From contig JAPLOE010000097.1 in the NCBI GenBank assembly GCA_026692705.1, forward strand, positions 1 to 64,000: 64,000 bases of DNA. Reading direction: 5' to 3'. A program made the translations under genes and the position numbers. Below are positions 38,965 through 47,632 of this stretch, one piece after another. The notes under the pieces were generated by a model. It was given only the letters and a program-made list of their open reading frames with translations, was not told the origin of the DNA and did not search any database. This DNA comes from Planctomycetota bacterium. GTDB taxonomy: Bacteria; Planctomycetota; UBA1135; GCA-002686595. Numbering within the stretch: the first letter of the stretch is position 1; the number at the start of each line of letters is the position of its first letter.

Positions 38965-40917
38965 TTATCTCGCGCTCGCCGGCTGGGCGACGGGCTCGAC
39001 GCGCACCGCGCAAGCCTTGAACTCGGCCGTGCCCGACTTGGGGTCCGAGGCGTCGATCGTGAGCACGTTCGTGTTGATTTCGTCGGGGAAATGCATCGTC
39101 ATGAAGACCAGGCCCGGGCGCAGGGCGCGGTCGATGTGCGCGGGTGCCTCGAGCTGGCCGCGGCGCGAGCGTACGGTGACGAGCGTCCCGTCGGCCACAC
39201 CGAGGCGCTCCGCATCCTCGACGCTCAGGCTGATGCGCTCGCCCAGATGCAGCGGCGAGCGATACCCGCCCGTCTGCACGCCGGTGTTGTAGGACTCGAG
39301 CCGGCGACCGGTCGTGAGCAGCAGCGGATACTCCGCGTCAGGCTTCTCGACGGGCCCTTCCCAGTTGACGACCGAGAACGGCGCGGCGCGACCGCCACGC
39401 GGCTCTTCCCACAGTCGACCGTGCAGGAACGGCGTGCCGGGATGCGACTCGTCGGGGCACGGCCACTGCAGTCCGCCGAGCGCATCGAGGCGCGCGTAGC
39501 TCATGCCGCCCGAAAAATGCGGCGCGACCGTGCGGAACTCGTTCCACACCGCCTCCGCCGTCGGATGGCCGAAGTCGACGCCGAGGCGCCGCGCGAGCTC
39601 CGACAGGATCCACAGCTCGTCCTTCGCGCCCGCGGGCGGCTCGACGGCCTTGCGAACACGCTGCACGCGGCGCTCGCTGTTCGTCACGGTGCCTTCACCT
39701 TCGCACCACGTCGCCGCGGCGGGCAACACGACGTGCGCGAGCTCGGCCGTGCGCGTCATCACGATCTCCTGCACGACGAGGTGCTCGAGCCCGCCGAGCA
39801 GGTGCTCCACGTGGTTCGAGTCCGCGTCCGACTGCGCCGGGTTCTCGCCGATCACGTAGAGCGCCGTCAGCTCCTTGCGCTCCATCGCGTGCAGCATCTG
39901 CGTCAGGTTCAGCCCGTAACGCGGCGCGAGCGGCACGCCCCAGTGGCGCTCGAAGCGCTCGCGGATCGCGGGATCGAGAATGTCCTGAAAACCCGGCAAA
40001 CGATTGGGAATCGCTCCCATGTCGCCGCCGCCTTGCACGTTGTTCTGACCGCGCAGCGGGTTGCAGCCCGAGCCCCACTTGCCGACGTGGCCGGTGAGCA
40101 ACGTCAGGTTGATCAGCGCGAGCACGTTGTCGACCGCGTCGTGGTGCTCGGTGATGCCGAGCGTCCAGCAGATCATCGCGTTCTTGGCCTTCGCGAACGC
40201 GTGCGCCGCCTCGCGGATCACGTCGGCCGGAACGCCGGTGATGCGCTCGCCCACCTCGAGCGTGTACGGCTCGACCGCCGCGCGGTACGCCTCGAAACCC
40301 TCGGTCGCGCGTTCGATGAACTTGGCGTCCGCGAGCCCCGCATGGATGATCTCGCGCGCCATCGCGTTCGAGAGCGCGATGTCGCTGCCCACGTCGAGCC
40401 CCAGCCACACGTCCGCCCACTGCGCCGACGAAGTGCGCCGCGGGTCGATCACGTACAGCCGCGTTCCGTTGTTGACGCCCTTGAGCAGGTGGTGGAACCA
40501 GATCGGGTGCGCCTCGCGCGCGTTCGAGCCCCACAGGAATACGACGTCAGCTACCTCCACCTCGCGGTAGGAGTTCGTGCCGCCGCCAGCACCAAAAACC
40601 GTCGCCAGACCGACGACGCTAGGTGCGTGTCACGTCCGGTTGCAGCTGTCGATGTTGTGGGTGCGGAACGCGACCCGCGCCAGCTTCTGCGCCAGGAAGT
40701 TCACCTCGTTGGTGGACTTCGAGCAACTGAAGATGCCGAGCGCGTCCCCGCCGCGAGCCTCCCGGGTGCGCCGGAACCCCTCCGCCGCGCGATCGAGCGC
40801 CTCGTCCCACGTCGCAGGACGCAGGACGCCGTTCTCACGCACGAGCGGTTGAGTCAGACGCGGCCGAGCCGGCCCGCTGGAACGCTTCTTCAAGATCCGA
40901 TTTCCTTCCGGCGGCAA
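38965..40917 (-). CDS. fdhA: Formate dehydrogenase catalytic subunit, selenocysteine-containing (UGA at complement 40630..40632)
   Basis: Split by the ORF track; same frame across UGA: AQKLARVAFRTHNIDSCNRT-U-HAPSVVGLATVFGAGGGTNSYREVEVADVVFLWGSNAREAHP; downstream NPLRGQNNVQGGGDMGAIPNRLPGFQ, GENPAQSDADSNHVEHLL. Start codon uncertain (TTG 40917). Confidence 0.93.
40600..40618 (-). promoter_or_regulatory. Putative bacterial SECIS element (fdhA)
   Basis: CGUCGUC-GGUCU-GGCGACG: 7-bp stem (one U-G), GGUCU loop, 18 nt between UGA and loop. Confidence 0.82.
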
Positions 40918-41050
40918 GCGCCGCCACCCTCAGGATGGGCCCCATCGCCCGCCCTCGCAAGCTCCGCGGTCGCTCCGTGCACGCACACCGGGCGGGAGAG
41001 GCGCCTTCAGCACCGATCCATGCTCGTCTCGAAGTCGGATCGAGCCGAAG

Positions 41051-42448
41051 TCAGCGCTCGCTGGGCCGCGATAGCCAGTTGCGCAAGACGGACGAAGGCG
41101 ACTCCGGGCGAAGGCCCTTCAATCCGCAGACGTAGACTCGACCGCTGTCGCCAAGCCGCCACGTCTGCCCGAGAATTTCCAGACCGTCGCCGGCGAGACC
41201 GAGTGGAAGGGCGATTTCCGCCTGCATGCTGAGCACGATGAGCGGGTCGGTCTCGAGCTGGCGCACCAGGTACCCGCCCGGAGTCACGTGGCTCTCGCCA
41301 CGCACGACGAACATCCTGTGCCCCGGCGTGGCGAGCCAAGCATGGATGGCTTCTGCGACCTGGTCGTCGCGCTCGGCAGTTGAGCCGACAGGCATCCAGC
41401 CAGCCTCCCAATTCTTCTCCAGCGAGATGCACGGCACACCGAGCTCCTCCGCGGCGTCCAGCACGAGCTGCTGCGCTTGCTTCACGGACGGCTCGAATCC
41501 CACGGCCACGCCTGCAGGCCTTTCTCCGACGATCGCCCGAAGGAGCTCGATCTGCGCCTCCCGCAGAGGCCCGTCCTCTTTGTGAATTTCCCCAAACATC
41601 ACGAGTCGAGCCTTGCGCGCAGCATCCAGCAGCTCCCGTCGTTGCACCGGGTGCCACGGAAGCCTTCGCAGCTCGTTTCGCGCGCGTCGGTTCACCGTGC
41701 TGGACTGCAACTCCTTCTCCATGCCCGACGTCTGCCAGCTCGGCGGAGCTCCCGCTGCGATCGCGTCGAGTCTCCTTGCGGCGTGCTCGGCATGGTCCCG
41801 AGTCCGGGCGTCGACACTGGACAACAAGGGCGAGAGCCAATCGCGCTGTGCGGGATCGCGCAGCGCCGGCAGCACAGGAATCAGCCACCTCGAACCGGTG
41901 CCGCCCGCGTAGGAGCGAAACAGCCGTTCGAGCTCGCTGTCGGAGGGCGGGATGCCGAGTTGCGCGAGCGCACCCGCCGCCGCTAGCTGCACCCAGCCAG
42001 ACTCGTCCCAGAGCGTCGCTGCCAACGGGCTCCAGTCGACTCCCTCGCACTCTTGGAAGTTGCCGAGTTCGAATGCCGCGCTCTGGCGCACCGTGGCGTC
42101 AGGATGTCTGAGAGCACCCATCAAGTGCGGCAGCGCAGCGGCCTGCAGCCTGGAATCTCCTTCGGCGATCCTCCCGAGCGCGGCCAGCGCGCCGCGCGCG
42201 ACGATCGCGTTCGCGTCACCGGCCAGCTCCCCGATGGCATCGATGTGCGCCCCGTCCCCGTGCGCACCGAGGACATAGGCCGCCTCGTATCTCACTGCCG
42301 GATCGTCGCTCCTCAACGCCTCCACGAGCCGCGGCTCGAGCGCATGCCGCCGCGGCACGCCCGTCCCCGCACACGCGGCGAGCAGCAGGATCAAGATTGC
42401 GAGTCGGCTTCGCGCGGCAGGATTAGCCGCCCCCGCCCGGTCGGTCAC
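41051..42448 (-). CDS. HEAT-repeat lipoprotein with C-terminal ChaN-like domain
   Basis: ILLLAAC lipobox; repeated LRSDDPAVRYEAAYVLG/LRHPDATVRQSAAFELG; RLVMFGEIHKEDGPLREAQIELLRAI...GFEPS...RMFVVRGESHV. Confidence 0.8.
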   Translation of the reverse strand: MTDRAGAANPAARSRLAILILLLAACAGTGVPRRHALEPRLVEALRSDDPAVRYEAAYVLGAHGDGAHIDAIGELAGDANAIVARGALAALGRIAEGDSRLQAAALPHLMGALRHPDATVRQSAAFELGNFQECEGVDWSPLAATLWDESGWVQLAAAGALAQLGIPPSDSELERLFRSYAGGTGSRWLIPVLPALRDPAQRDWLSPLLSSVDARTRDHAEHAARRLDAIAAGAPPSWQTSGMEKELQSSTVNRRARNELRRLPWHPVQRRELLDAARKARLVMFGEIHKEDGPLREAQIELLRAIVGERPAGVAVGFEPSVKQAQQLVLDAAEELGVPCISLEKNWEAGWMPVGSTAERDDQVAEAIHAWLATPGHRMFVVRGESHVTPGGYLVRQLETDPLIVLSMQAEIALPLGLAGDGLEILGQTWRLGDSGRVYVCGLKGLRPESPSSVLRNWLSRPSER

Positions 42449-42501
42449 TCACGCCCGAGTTCTGTCGCTTCGCCCCATCTGCCAGCGTCGGCAGCACCAA
42501 G

Positions 42502-42595
42502 TCAGTTGAGCCGTGACTCGAACGACCTGGAGATGTCCGGGAGCGAGTCGGCGGGGCAGAGCCAGTGTTCGGTGCTGGGGTAGAGGTGGAGGTGG
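42502..42595 (-). pseudogene. 3' remnant of a hydrolase paralogous to 45186..46607
   Basis: LHLYPSTEHWLCPADSLPDISRSFESRLN vs FRLYPNTEHWLCPTDSLPDVFTWFDSQLR; high DNA identity over ~85 bp. Confidence 0.85.
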
Positions 42596-42751
42596 CCAAC
42601 TCGTTTCGGCTTGATCCGGCTGGAGGGTTGGCGGGACGCCCTTCCGGGGCGCCCGCGGTCGTTCCGGTTCGTCCACCAGGCAACGTCATCGCCATAAGAT
42701 GCTGCCCACAATGGACTTATGAACGCAATCGCGATTGGTGTCACAACGCGC

Positions 42752-42772
42752 TCATTTTGTCGTGCAAAATGA
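42752..42772. promoter_or_regulatory. Perfect inverted repeat overlapping the ATPase start codon
   Basis: TCATTTTG-TCGTG-CAAAATGA; the ATG (42769-42771) lies in the right arm. Confidence 0.7.
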
Positions 42773-43920
42773 ACGCGATGTATCCGCGACACCTCGGACT
42801 CCCGGAGTCATCGTTCTTCCTCTTCGGCCCACGCGCGACGGGAAAGACAACGTGGCTTAGACAGGTCCTGCCGGGAGCCCTCTGGGTCGATCTCGTCCCG
42901 AGCGAGACGTACGTGCGCTACCTGCGCGAGCCAGGACTGTTCCGGCGCGAGGTCGAAGCGTCTCCGCCGAGCTGGGTCGTCGTCGATGAGGTGCAGAAGG
43001 TGCCGGCACTGCTCGACGAAGTGCACGCGTTGATCGCGCGTCACGGGAAGCGGTACCGATTCGCACTGAGCGGTTCGAGCGCTCGAAGGCTGCGTCGACT
43101 GGACGCCAATCTGCTCGCGGGTCGAGTCGTCAATCGCTCGTTCTTCCCTCTCACGCTGGCCGAGACGGAGTTTCGGCCGACGATCGAAGACGTACTGCGG
43201 ATCGGCCTGCTGCCTGGCGTTCGCAGCGAGCCCACGACCGCGGAGGACACACTCGAGGCCTACGCCGCGAATTACGTGCATCAGGAAGTGCAGCAGGAAG
43301 CGCTGACGAGGGATCTTGCCGGTTTCGCGCGATTCCTCAGGGTCGCAGCCATCCTCAATGGTCAGTCCGTTTCGATGAGCAATGTCGCAAGCGAGGCCGG
43401 CGTACATCGCGCGTCGGTGCAACGCCATTTCCAGATCCTGGTCGACACGCTGATCGGTGTCATGGTTCCCGCGTGGCAACCGCGCCTCAAGGTTCGTGAG
43501 GTCGCCCACCCGCGCTTCTACTTCTTCGACCCTGGTGTCGCGCGCGCCGTCGCAGGCCGCATCCACGCGCCGGTCCACGATTCCGAGCGTGGCGCCTTGC
43601 TGGAAACCTGGGTGCTGCACGAGCTCCGTGCCCACATGCAACTCGCTCGCACAGGCGGCGAGGTTCAGTGGTACCGGACCGGAGCCGGGGCCGAAGTCGA
43701 CTTCGTCTGGTGCGGCCCACATCACTCCGTCGGTATCGAGGTCAAGGCCAGCGAGCGCTGGCGCCCCGAAAGCGGTGCCGCATTGCGAGAACTGCTCGAA
43801 AAGAAGGCGATCCGCCGTGCGGTCGCCGTCTATCTCGGCGACCGGCCGCTCCTCGACGGCGGGGTCCAGGTGCTGCCCGCGCGCGACTTCGCGCAGCAGC
43901 TCCCCGGCTTGCTCGCCTGA
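42769..43920 (+). CDS. AAA_14/DUF4143-type ATP-binding protein
   Basis: LFGPRATGKTTWLRQVLPG (Walker A), WVVVDEVQKVPALLDEVHALI (Walker B), FALSGSSARRLRR, FFPLTLAE, GTGAGAEVDFVW-like C-term (RTGAGAEVDFVWCG...GIEVKAS). Confidence 0.93.
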   Translation: MNAMYPRHLGLPESSFFLFGPRATGKTTWLRQVLPGALWVDLVPSETYVRYLREPGLFRREVEASPPSWVVVDEVQKVPALLDEVHALIARHGKRYRFALSGSSARRLRRLDANLLAGRVVNRSFFPLTLAETEFRPTIEDVLRIGLLPGVRSEPTTAEDTLEAYAANYVHQEVQQEALTRDLAGFARFLRVAAILNGQSVSMSNVASEAGVHRASVQRHFQILVDTLIGVMVPAWQPRLKVREVAHPRFYFFDPGVARAVAGRIHAPVHDSERGALLETWVLHELRAHMQLARTGGEVQWYRTGAGAEVDFVWCGPHHSVGIEVKASERWRPESGAALRELLEKKAIRRAVAVYLGDRPLLDGGVQVLPARDFAQQLPGLLA

Positions 43921-44013
43921 TCCGCGTGACCGCACCGCCAGGTCGCGGGTCGAAGCGCCATGCTCCGCACGCGGCTCAGCACCCACCGTCAGGCTGCGAG
44001 AAGCCGTCCACGC

Positions 44014-44805
44014 TCAGGACCGTGACTCGCCACCGGTCGGAACCCAGTCGATGCACTCGAGGTCTCGTGAGGCTCGCAGTGCATCGATCAGGCTGCGGGG
44101 GCCGCTGACCTTGGTGCCCCACAGGTCATGATCCGTGAAGACCATCCAGGACTCGTCCGCGGGCCAGAAGTTGTTCGGTGTGCCTTGTTGATTCCCCAGC
44201 GGCCTGACCAACTTCACGATGTCGCCGAGCGTGACGCCGTAAATGCAAATCTGGTCGAACCGGGCCCCGTTGGCCAATGGCGAGTAGTAGGCCATGCAGG
44301 GCGTATCGCGACCAATGCCGGAAAAGGAAGAGAGCGCGTCAACGAGTTCTTCGAGGCACGTGCGGTCGAGCGTGCCTTCGTTGGCTGGTTGCAGAGTCGC
44401 AGGCCAGCTCGAATAAGGGAACCATCGATGGCACGGCGGGTACCTGTTGTTGCTGAGGTCGATCGCCAGGCGTTCGGCGAGCGCTCTCCAACGCAATTTC
44501 ATCCAGCCCGGCCTCGGCGTGCTCATGCTCATCGAGCTTCCGATGGTCGTGCAACGCTCATGGAGAATCCGCTCTCCTTCCGACCGCGGCACGATGTCGC
44601 CACTGCGCAGGGCGGCCCGGAGAAGATCGTCGTGAGTGACGCTTCCGTCGCCGCCGGGCTGCTCGAAGATGGAGTGAAGCACCCAGGTGGAGTCCTCCCA
44701 TCCGCCAGCGTCAAATCCGGTGCACCCCGTATCTTCGCCGCTTCTCTCGCGAAGCCACGCGTAGCAGTTTTCCGCGTCCAAGTCCGACAGCCGGCGGGGC
44801 ATCAA
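44014..44805 (-). CDS. Hypothetical protein
   Basis: 263 aa ORF with W/C/D-rich non-biased composition; no family recognised. Confidence 0.6.
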   Translation of the reverse strand: MMPRRLSDLDAENCYAWLRERSGEDTGCTGFDAGGWEDSTWVLHSIFEQPGGDGSVTHDDLLRAALRSGDIVPRSEGERILHERCTTIGSSMSMSTPRPGWMKLRWRALAERLAIDLSNNRYPPCHRWFPYSSWPATLQPANEGTLDRTCLEELVDALSSFSGIGRDTPCMAYYSPLANGARFDQICIYGVTLGDIVKLVRPLGNQQGTPNNFWPADESWMVFTDHDLWGTKVSGPRSLIDALRASRDLECIDWVPTGGESRS

Positions 44806-44856
44806 TGGAACTCTAGCGGCCCGTCCGCGGACCGGACAGGTCCCAAAGCCGGGGCG

Positions 44857-45129
44857 CTAGACCTGCACGAGCCACGTCACGCCTTTCGCGCTCATCTCGA
44901 GGTACTCCGTCCGACGGATCTCGCGCCAAGGCCGGACCGAGGTCTCGAACTCGATGACCTGGTAGTTTCGTCCGCACGTCTTCCAACTGGTGCACGGACA
45001 GGCATTGGGATCCTGATCCCACGGAATGCTTGCGCGGCGCTTGAGCTCGGCGATCGCGTCTTCGAGCGACGGGTACTTGCCTTGCCACTCCGCGTGAGCT
45101 TCGTCTTCGATCACGAACAGGCGCGACAT
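44857..45129 (-). CDS. Small hypothetical protein
   Basis: 90 aa MSRLFVIEDEAHAEWQGKYPSLEDAIAELKRRASIPWDQDPNACPCTSWKTCGRNYQVIEFET... Confidence 0.7.
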   Translation of the reverse strand: MSRLFVIEDEAHAEWQGKYPSLEDAIAELKRRASIPWDQDPNACPCTSWKTCGRNYQVIEFETSVRPWREIRRTEYLEMSAKGVTWLVQV

Positions 45130-45185
45130 GGAGTCAGGTTAGCCGTGCGACTGGATCAACGGATGGACGCTGCGGCATGGCGCGG

Positions 45186-46607
45186 TCACCGGAGCTGCGA
45201 GTCGAACCAGGTGAAGACGTCGGGGAGCGAGTCGGTGGGGCAGAGCCAGTGTTCGGTGTTGGGGTAGAGTCGGAAGGTGGTGTGGTGGTGCTCGACGGCG
45301 ACGAGGGCCGTGTGCAGCGCCTCGACGGAGGCGCGCGCGAAGTCGCGGTCGCCGACGGCGAGGAAGAGCGGGCGCTGGTTGAGCTCGCTCGCACGGGAGG
45401 GAGCGAGAGCGGCGCCGATCGCGGCGACGGCGCGGAACGTGGTGGGGGACTCGGCGAGCGCGGTGAGCGCGGTGCCGCCGCCGCGCGAGTGGCCAACGAG
45501 CAGCACGCGCGTCGGGTCGATGGGGTAGACCGTGCCGAGCGCGCGAACGAACTCGGTGAGATCGGCAGCGGTCTCGGTTCCATCGCAGCGCGGCGCGGCG
45601 AACAGCCAGCCACGCTCGCGCGCGAGCTTCACGGATTGCCCGCAGCCGTAGCCGTCGAACCACGTGTCCTCGTCGAAGGCGCGGCCGTGCAGGCCGAGCA
45701 CGAGCGGCGCCGGCTTGTCCCTCGTGAGGCCGCTCGGCACGAACACGCGCGTGCGCACGTTCGACTTGGCCGTCGGCAACGCGAGAAAGAACTCGCCGTC
45801 GCGCTCGGGCCCGTACCAGCGCTCGCCCTTCCTGGCCGCGGCGACGACTTGCTCGGCCTCCGCGAGCAGGCGGGCACCCGGGTAGTCGTGTGCCTCGGTC
45901 GAGCCCTTCGCGAGCGAGGTGAGCAGCCCGTGCAGCATCGCAGCGGTCTCGAGCTCGAGCTTCGGGGCCTTCTCGCGCGCACCCTCGATGTCCTTCGCGA
46001 GCGCCGCCAGCCGTTCGTCGCGCCGCTCGACGATCGAGATCTGAACGGTGGTGAGCGGAACCGTGTAGCTCCCTGGCCACAACGAGACCTGCATCGGTAC
46101 ATCCCCGCAGTTGGCGCGCCGCAGATTGAGCGGGACCGGAAAGGACAAGATCCAGGTTTCTTCCGTGTCCTCGTGGACCGCGACGCCCCCGACCTCCGGC
46201 AGCGTACATCCCAGCTGCATCATCGTGGGAGTCGTCGAGTACACGGCCTCCGCGCTGATGAAGGTCGTGCCATCAGCGCGATCACACAGTCGACTCGACA
46301 GCACGAGTCCGAGGTTGAAGTACCCATCTCGCCCGCCGTGCGGCGTCAACGCCATCAGGGCGCGGTCGAGCCGCCGCGCGCAGGCTCCAGTGCCGCTCGA
46401 GAAGCAGCTCTCGGCGAGGCCCTCGAGGCTTCGGAGTGCTTCGGCGTGGAACTGCGGATCTCGGGGAACCATCCACGCGCGCTCGAGTTCCCTCAGCCGC
46501 GTGAGAACCTCGAGCCGCGCGTTCAGCGGCGGGTAGATCTCCTCAGCGAAGGATGGGTCGCCGGACTGAAGCGACAGCGTCAACGCGATCCCGAGTGCGA
46601 GGTTCAT
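45186..46607 (-). CDS. Secreted alpha/beta hydrolase (esterase/peptidase-like)
   Basis: RVLLVGHSRGGGTALTALAESP nucleophile elbow; HGRAFDEDTWFDGYGCGQSVKLARERGW; C-term YPNTEHWLCPTDSLPDVFTWFDSQL. Confidence 0.83.
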   Translation of the reverse strand: MNLALGIALTLSLQSGDPSFAEEIYPPLNARLEVLTRLRELERAWMVPRDPQFHAEALRSLEGLAESCFSSGTGACARRLDRALMALTPHGGRDGYFNLGLVLSSRLCDRADGTTFISAEAVYSTTPTMMQLGCTLPEVGGVAVHEDTEETWILSFPVPLNLRRANCGDVPMQVSLWPGSYTVPLTTVQISIVERRDERLAALAKDIEGAREKAPKLELETAAMLHGLLTSLAKGSTEAHDYPGARLLAEAEQVVAAARKGERWYGPERDGEFFLALPTAKSNVRTRVFVPSGLTRDKPAPLVLGLHGRAFDEDTWFDGYGCGQSVKLARERGWLFAAPRCDGTETAADLTEFVRALGTVYPIDPTRVLLVGHSRGGGTALTALAESPTTFRAVAAIGAALAPSRASELNQRPLFLAVGDRDFARASVEALHTALVAVEHHHTTFRLYPNTEHWLCPTDSLPDVFTWFDSQLR

Positions 46608-46635
46608 TTGCAAGGTCTCTCGGTGCGTCGCGGGT

Positions 46636-47109
46636 TCACTGCTTACTGTAGAAGCAATTGACGACGCTCGCGTTGACGAGCCGGTCATGTTCGTCGAAAT
46701 CGATCACGAGCCACTCGTCCCCGACCAGTGCGCTCCCCAGCCACCACGACTCGTCCTCCTTCGAGAACCAAGGCCGCGTGTCGAACACGGTCCAGCGATT
46801 GCTTGGGCCGAGCCACTCGCGAGCCTGAGCCCGAGTCGTGCCGGGCACGAGCAACCGCTCGATCACGTCCGGAGCCATCGCTCGACGCTCAGTGCGTTCC
46901 AGACTGGCGTGGGTGCTGTGCGGCTCCGCGATCCACCGAGCCGAGTCGAACGCCAACGGCTCCAAGCGCGATTCCCTCGACAGGAACCCGAAAAGCACGA
47001 CTCCGCACGCGATGCCCACGGGGCAGCCAGCGAGAAGGGTGAGCGCGATCGGCGCAAGGACGCGTTGCGGATCGAACTCCGGCCTCGACGACGGGGAAGG
47101 GTTACTCAT
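46636..47109 (-). CDS. Hypothetical membrane-anchored protein (paralog of next gene)
   Basis: VIERLLVPGTTRAQAREWLGPSN...GDEWLVIDFDEHDRLVNASV. Confidence 0.65.
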   Translation of the reverse strand: MSNPSPSSRPEFDPQRVLAPIALTLLAGCPVGIACGVVLFGFLSRESRLEPLAFDSARWIAEPHSTHASLERTERRAMAPDVIERLLVPGTTRAQAREWLGPSNRWTVFDTRPWFSKEDESWWLGSALVGDEWLVIDFDEHDRLVNASVVNCFYSKQ

Positions 47110-47111
47110 GC

Positions 47112-47552
47112 CTAGTCTCGATAGAGGCCGGCCTGCAGCACCCGCCCGCTCCGATCGAGCGCGACTTCGAGCCACTCACTATCCACGCCCATTCCTCGCT
47201 CGCTCCCGAGGTTGTATTTCCACACGGCGGTGGCCGCACCGCTTCCCTCGCGCAGTTCGTCCGCTGGGCCGATCCACTCGAGGAGCTCCGCCTCCGTGAC
47301 TCCCGGGACGAGCTTCGTCTCGAGCAAGTCATCGACCATGCGCTGCCGAACGGAGTGGAAGTCCGTCGAGATGTCCTCCGAGTCCCGCCAGTCGGGCGCG
47401 TTCCACACCTCGGCATCAAACGGGCGCGCGTGGATTCCGCACGGCCCGACGAAGAGCGGCACGACCAACACCCCGAGCGTGAGCCAGCCGCAGATGAAGG
47501 CCGAGACCAGGAAACTGACCGCGACCGCGATCTTCTTCGGCATTTGAGTCAT
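47112..47552 (-). CDS. Hypothetical membrane-anchored protein (paralog of 46636..47109)
   Basis: DDLLETKLVPGVTEAELLEWIGPADE...DSEWLEVALDRSGRVLQAGLYRD. Confidence 0.68.
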   Translation of the reverse strand: MTQMPKKIAVAVSFLVSAFICGWLTLGVLVVPLFVGPCGIHARPFDAEVWNAPDWRDSEDISTDFHSVRQRMVDDLLETKLVPGVTEAELLEWIGPADELREGSGAATAVWKYNLGSERGMGVDSEWLEVALDRSGRVLQAGLYRD

Positions 47553-47632
47553 GCGTCGTTTCGGCCCAGGGCCCTCGAGCCTACTTGCGGGGACCGTACC
47601 GCGCCACGCACCCCTTGCGGCGCGGCGGCCCG

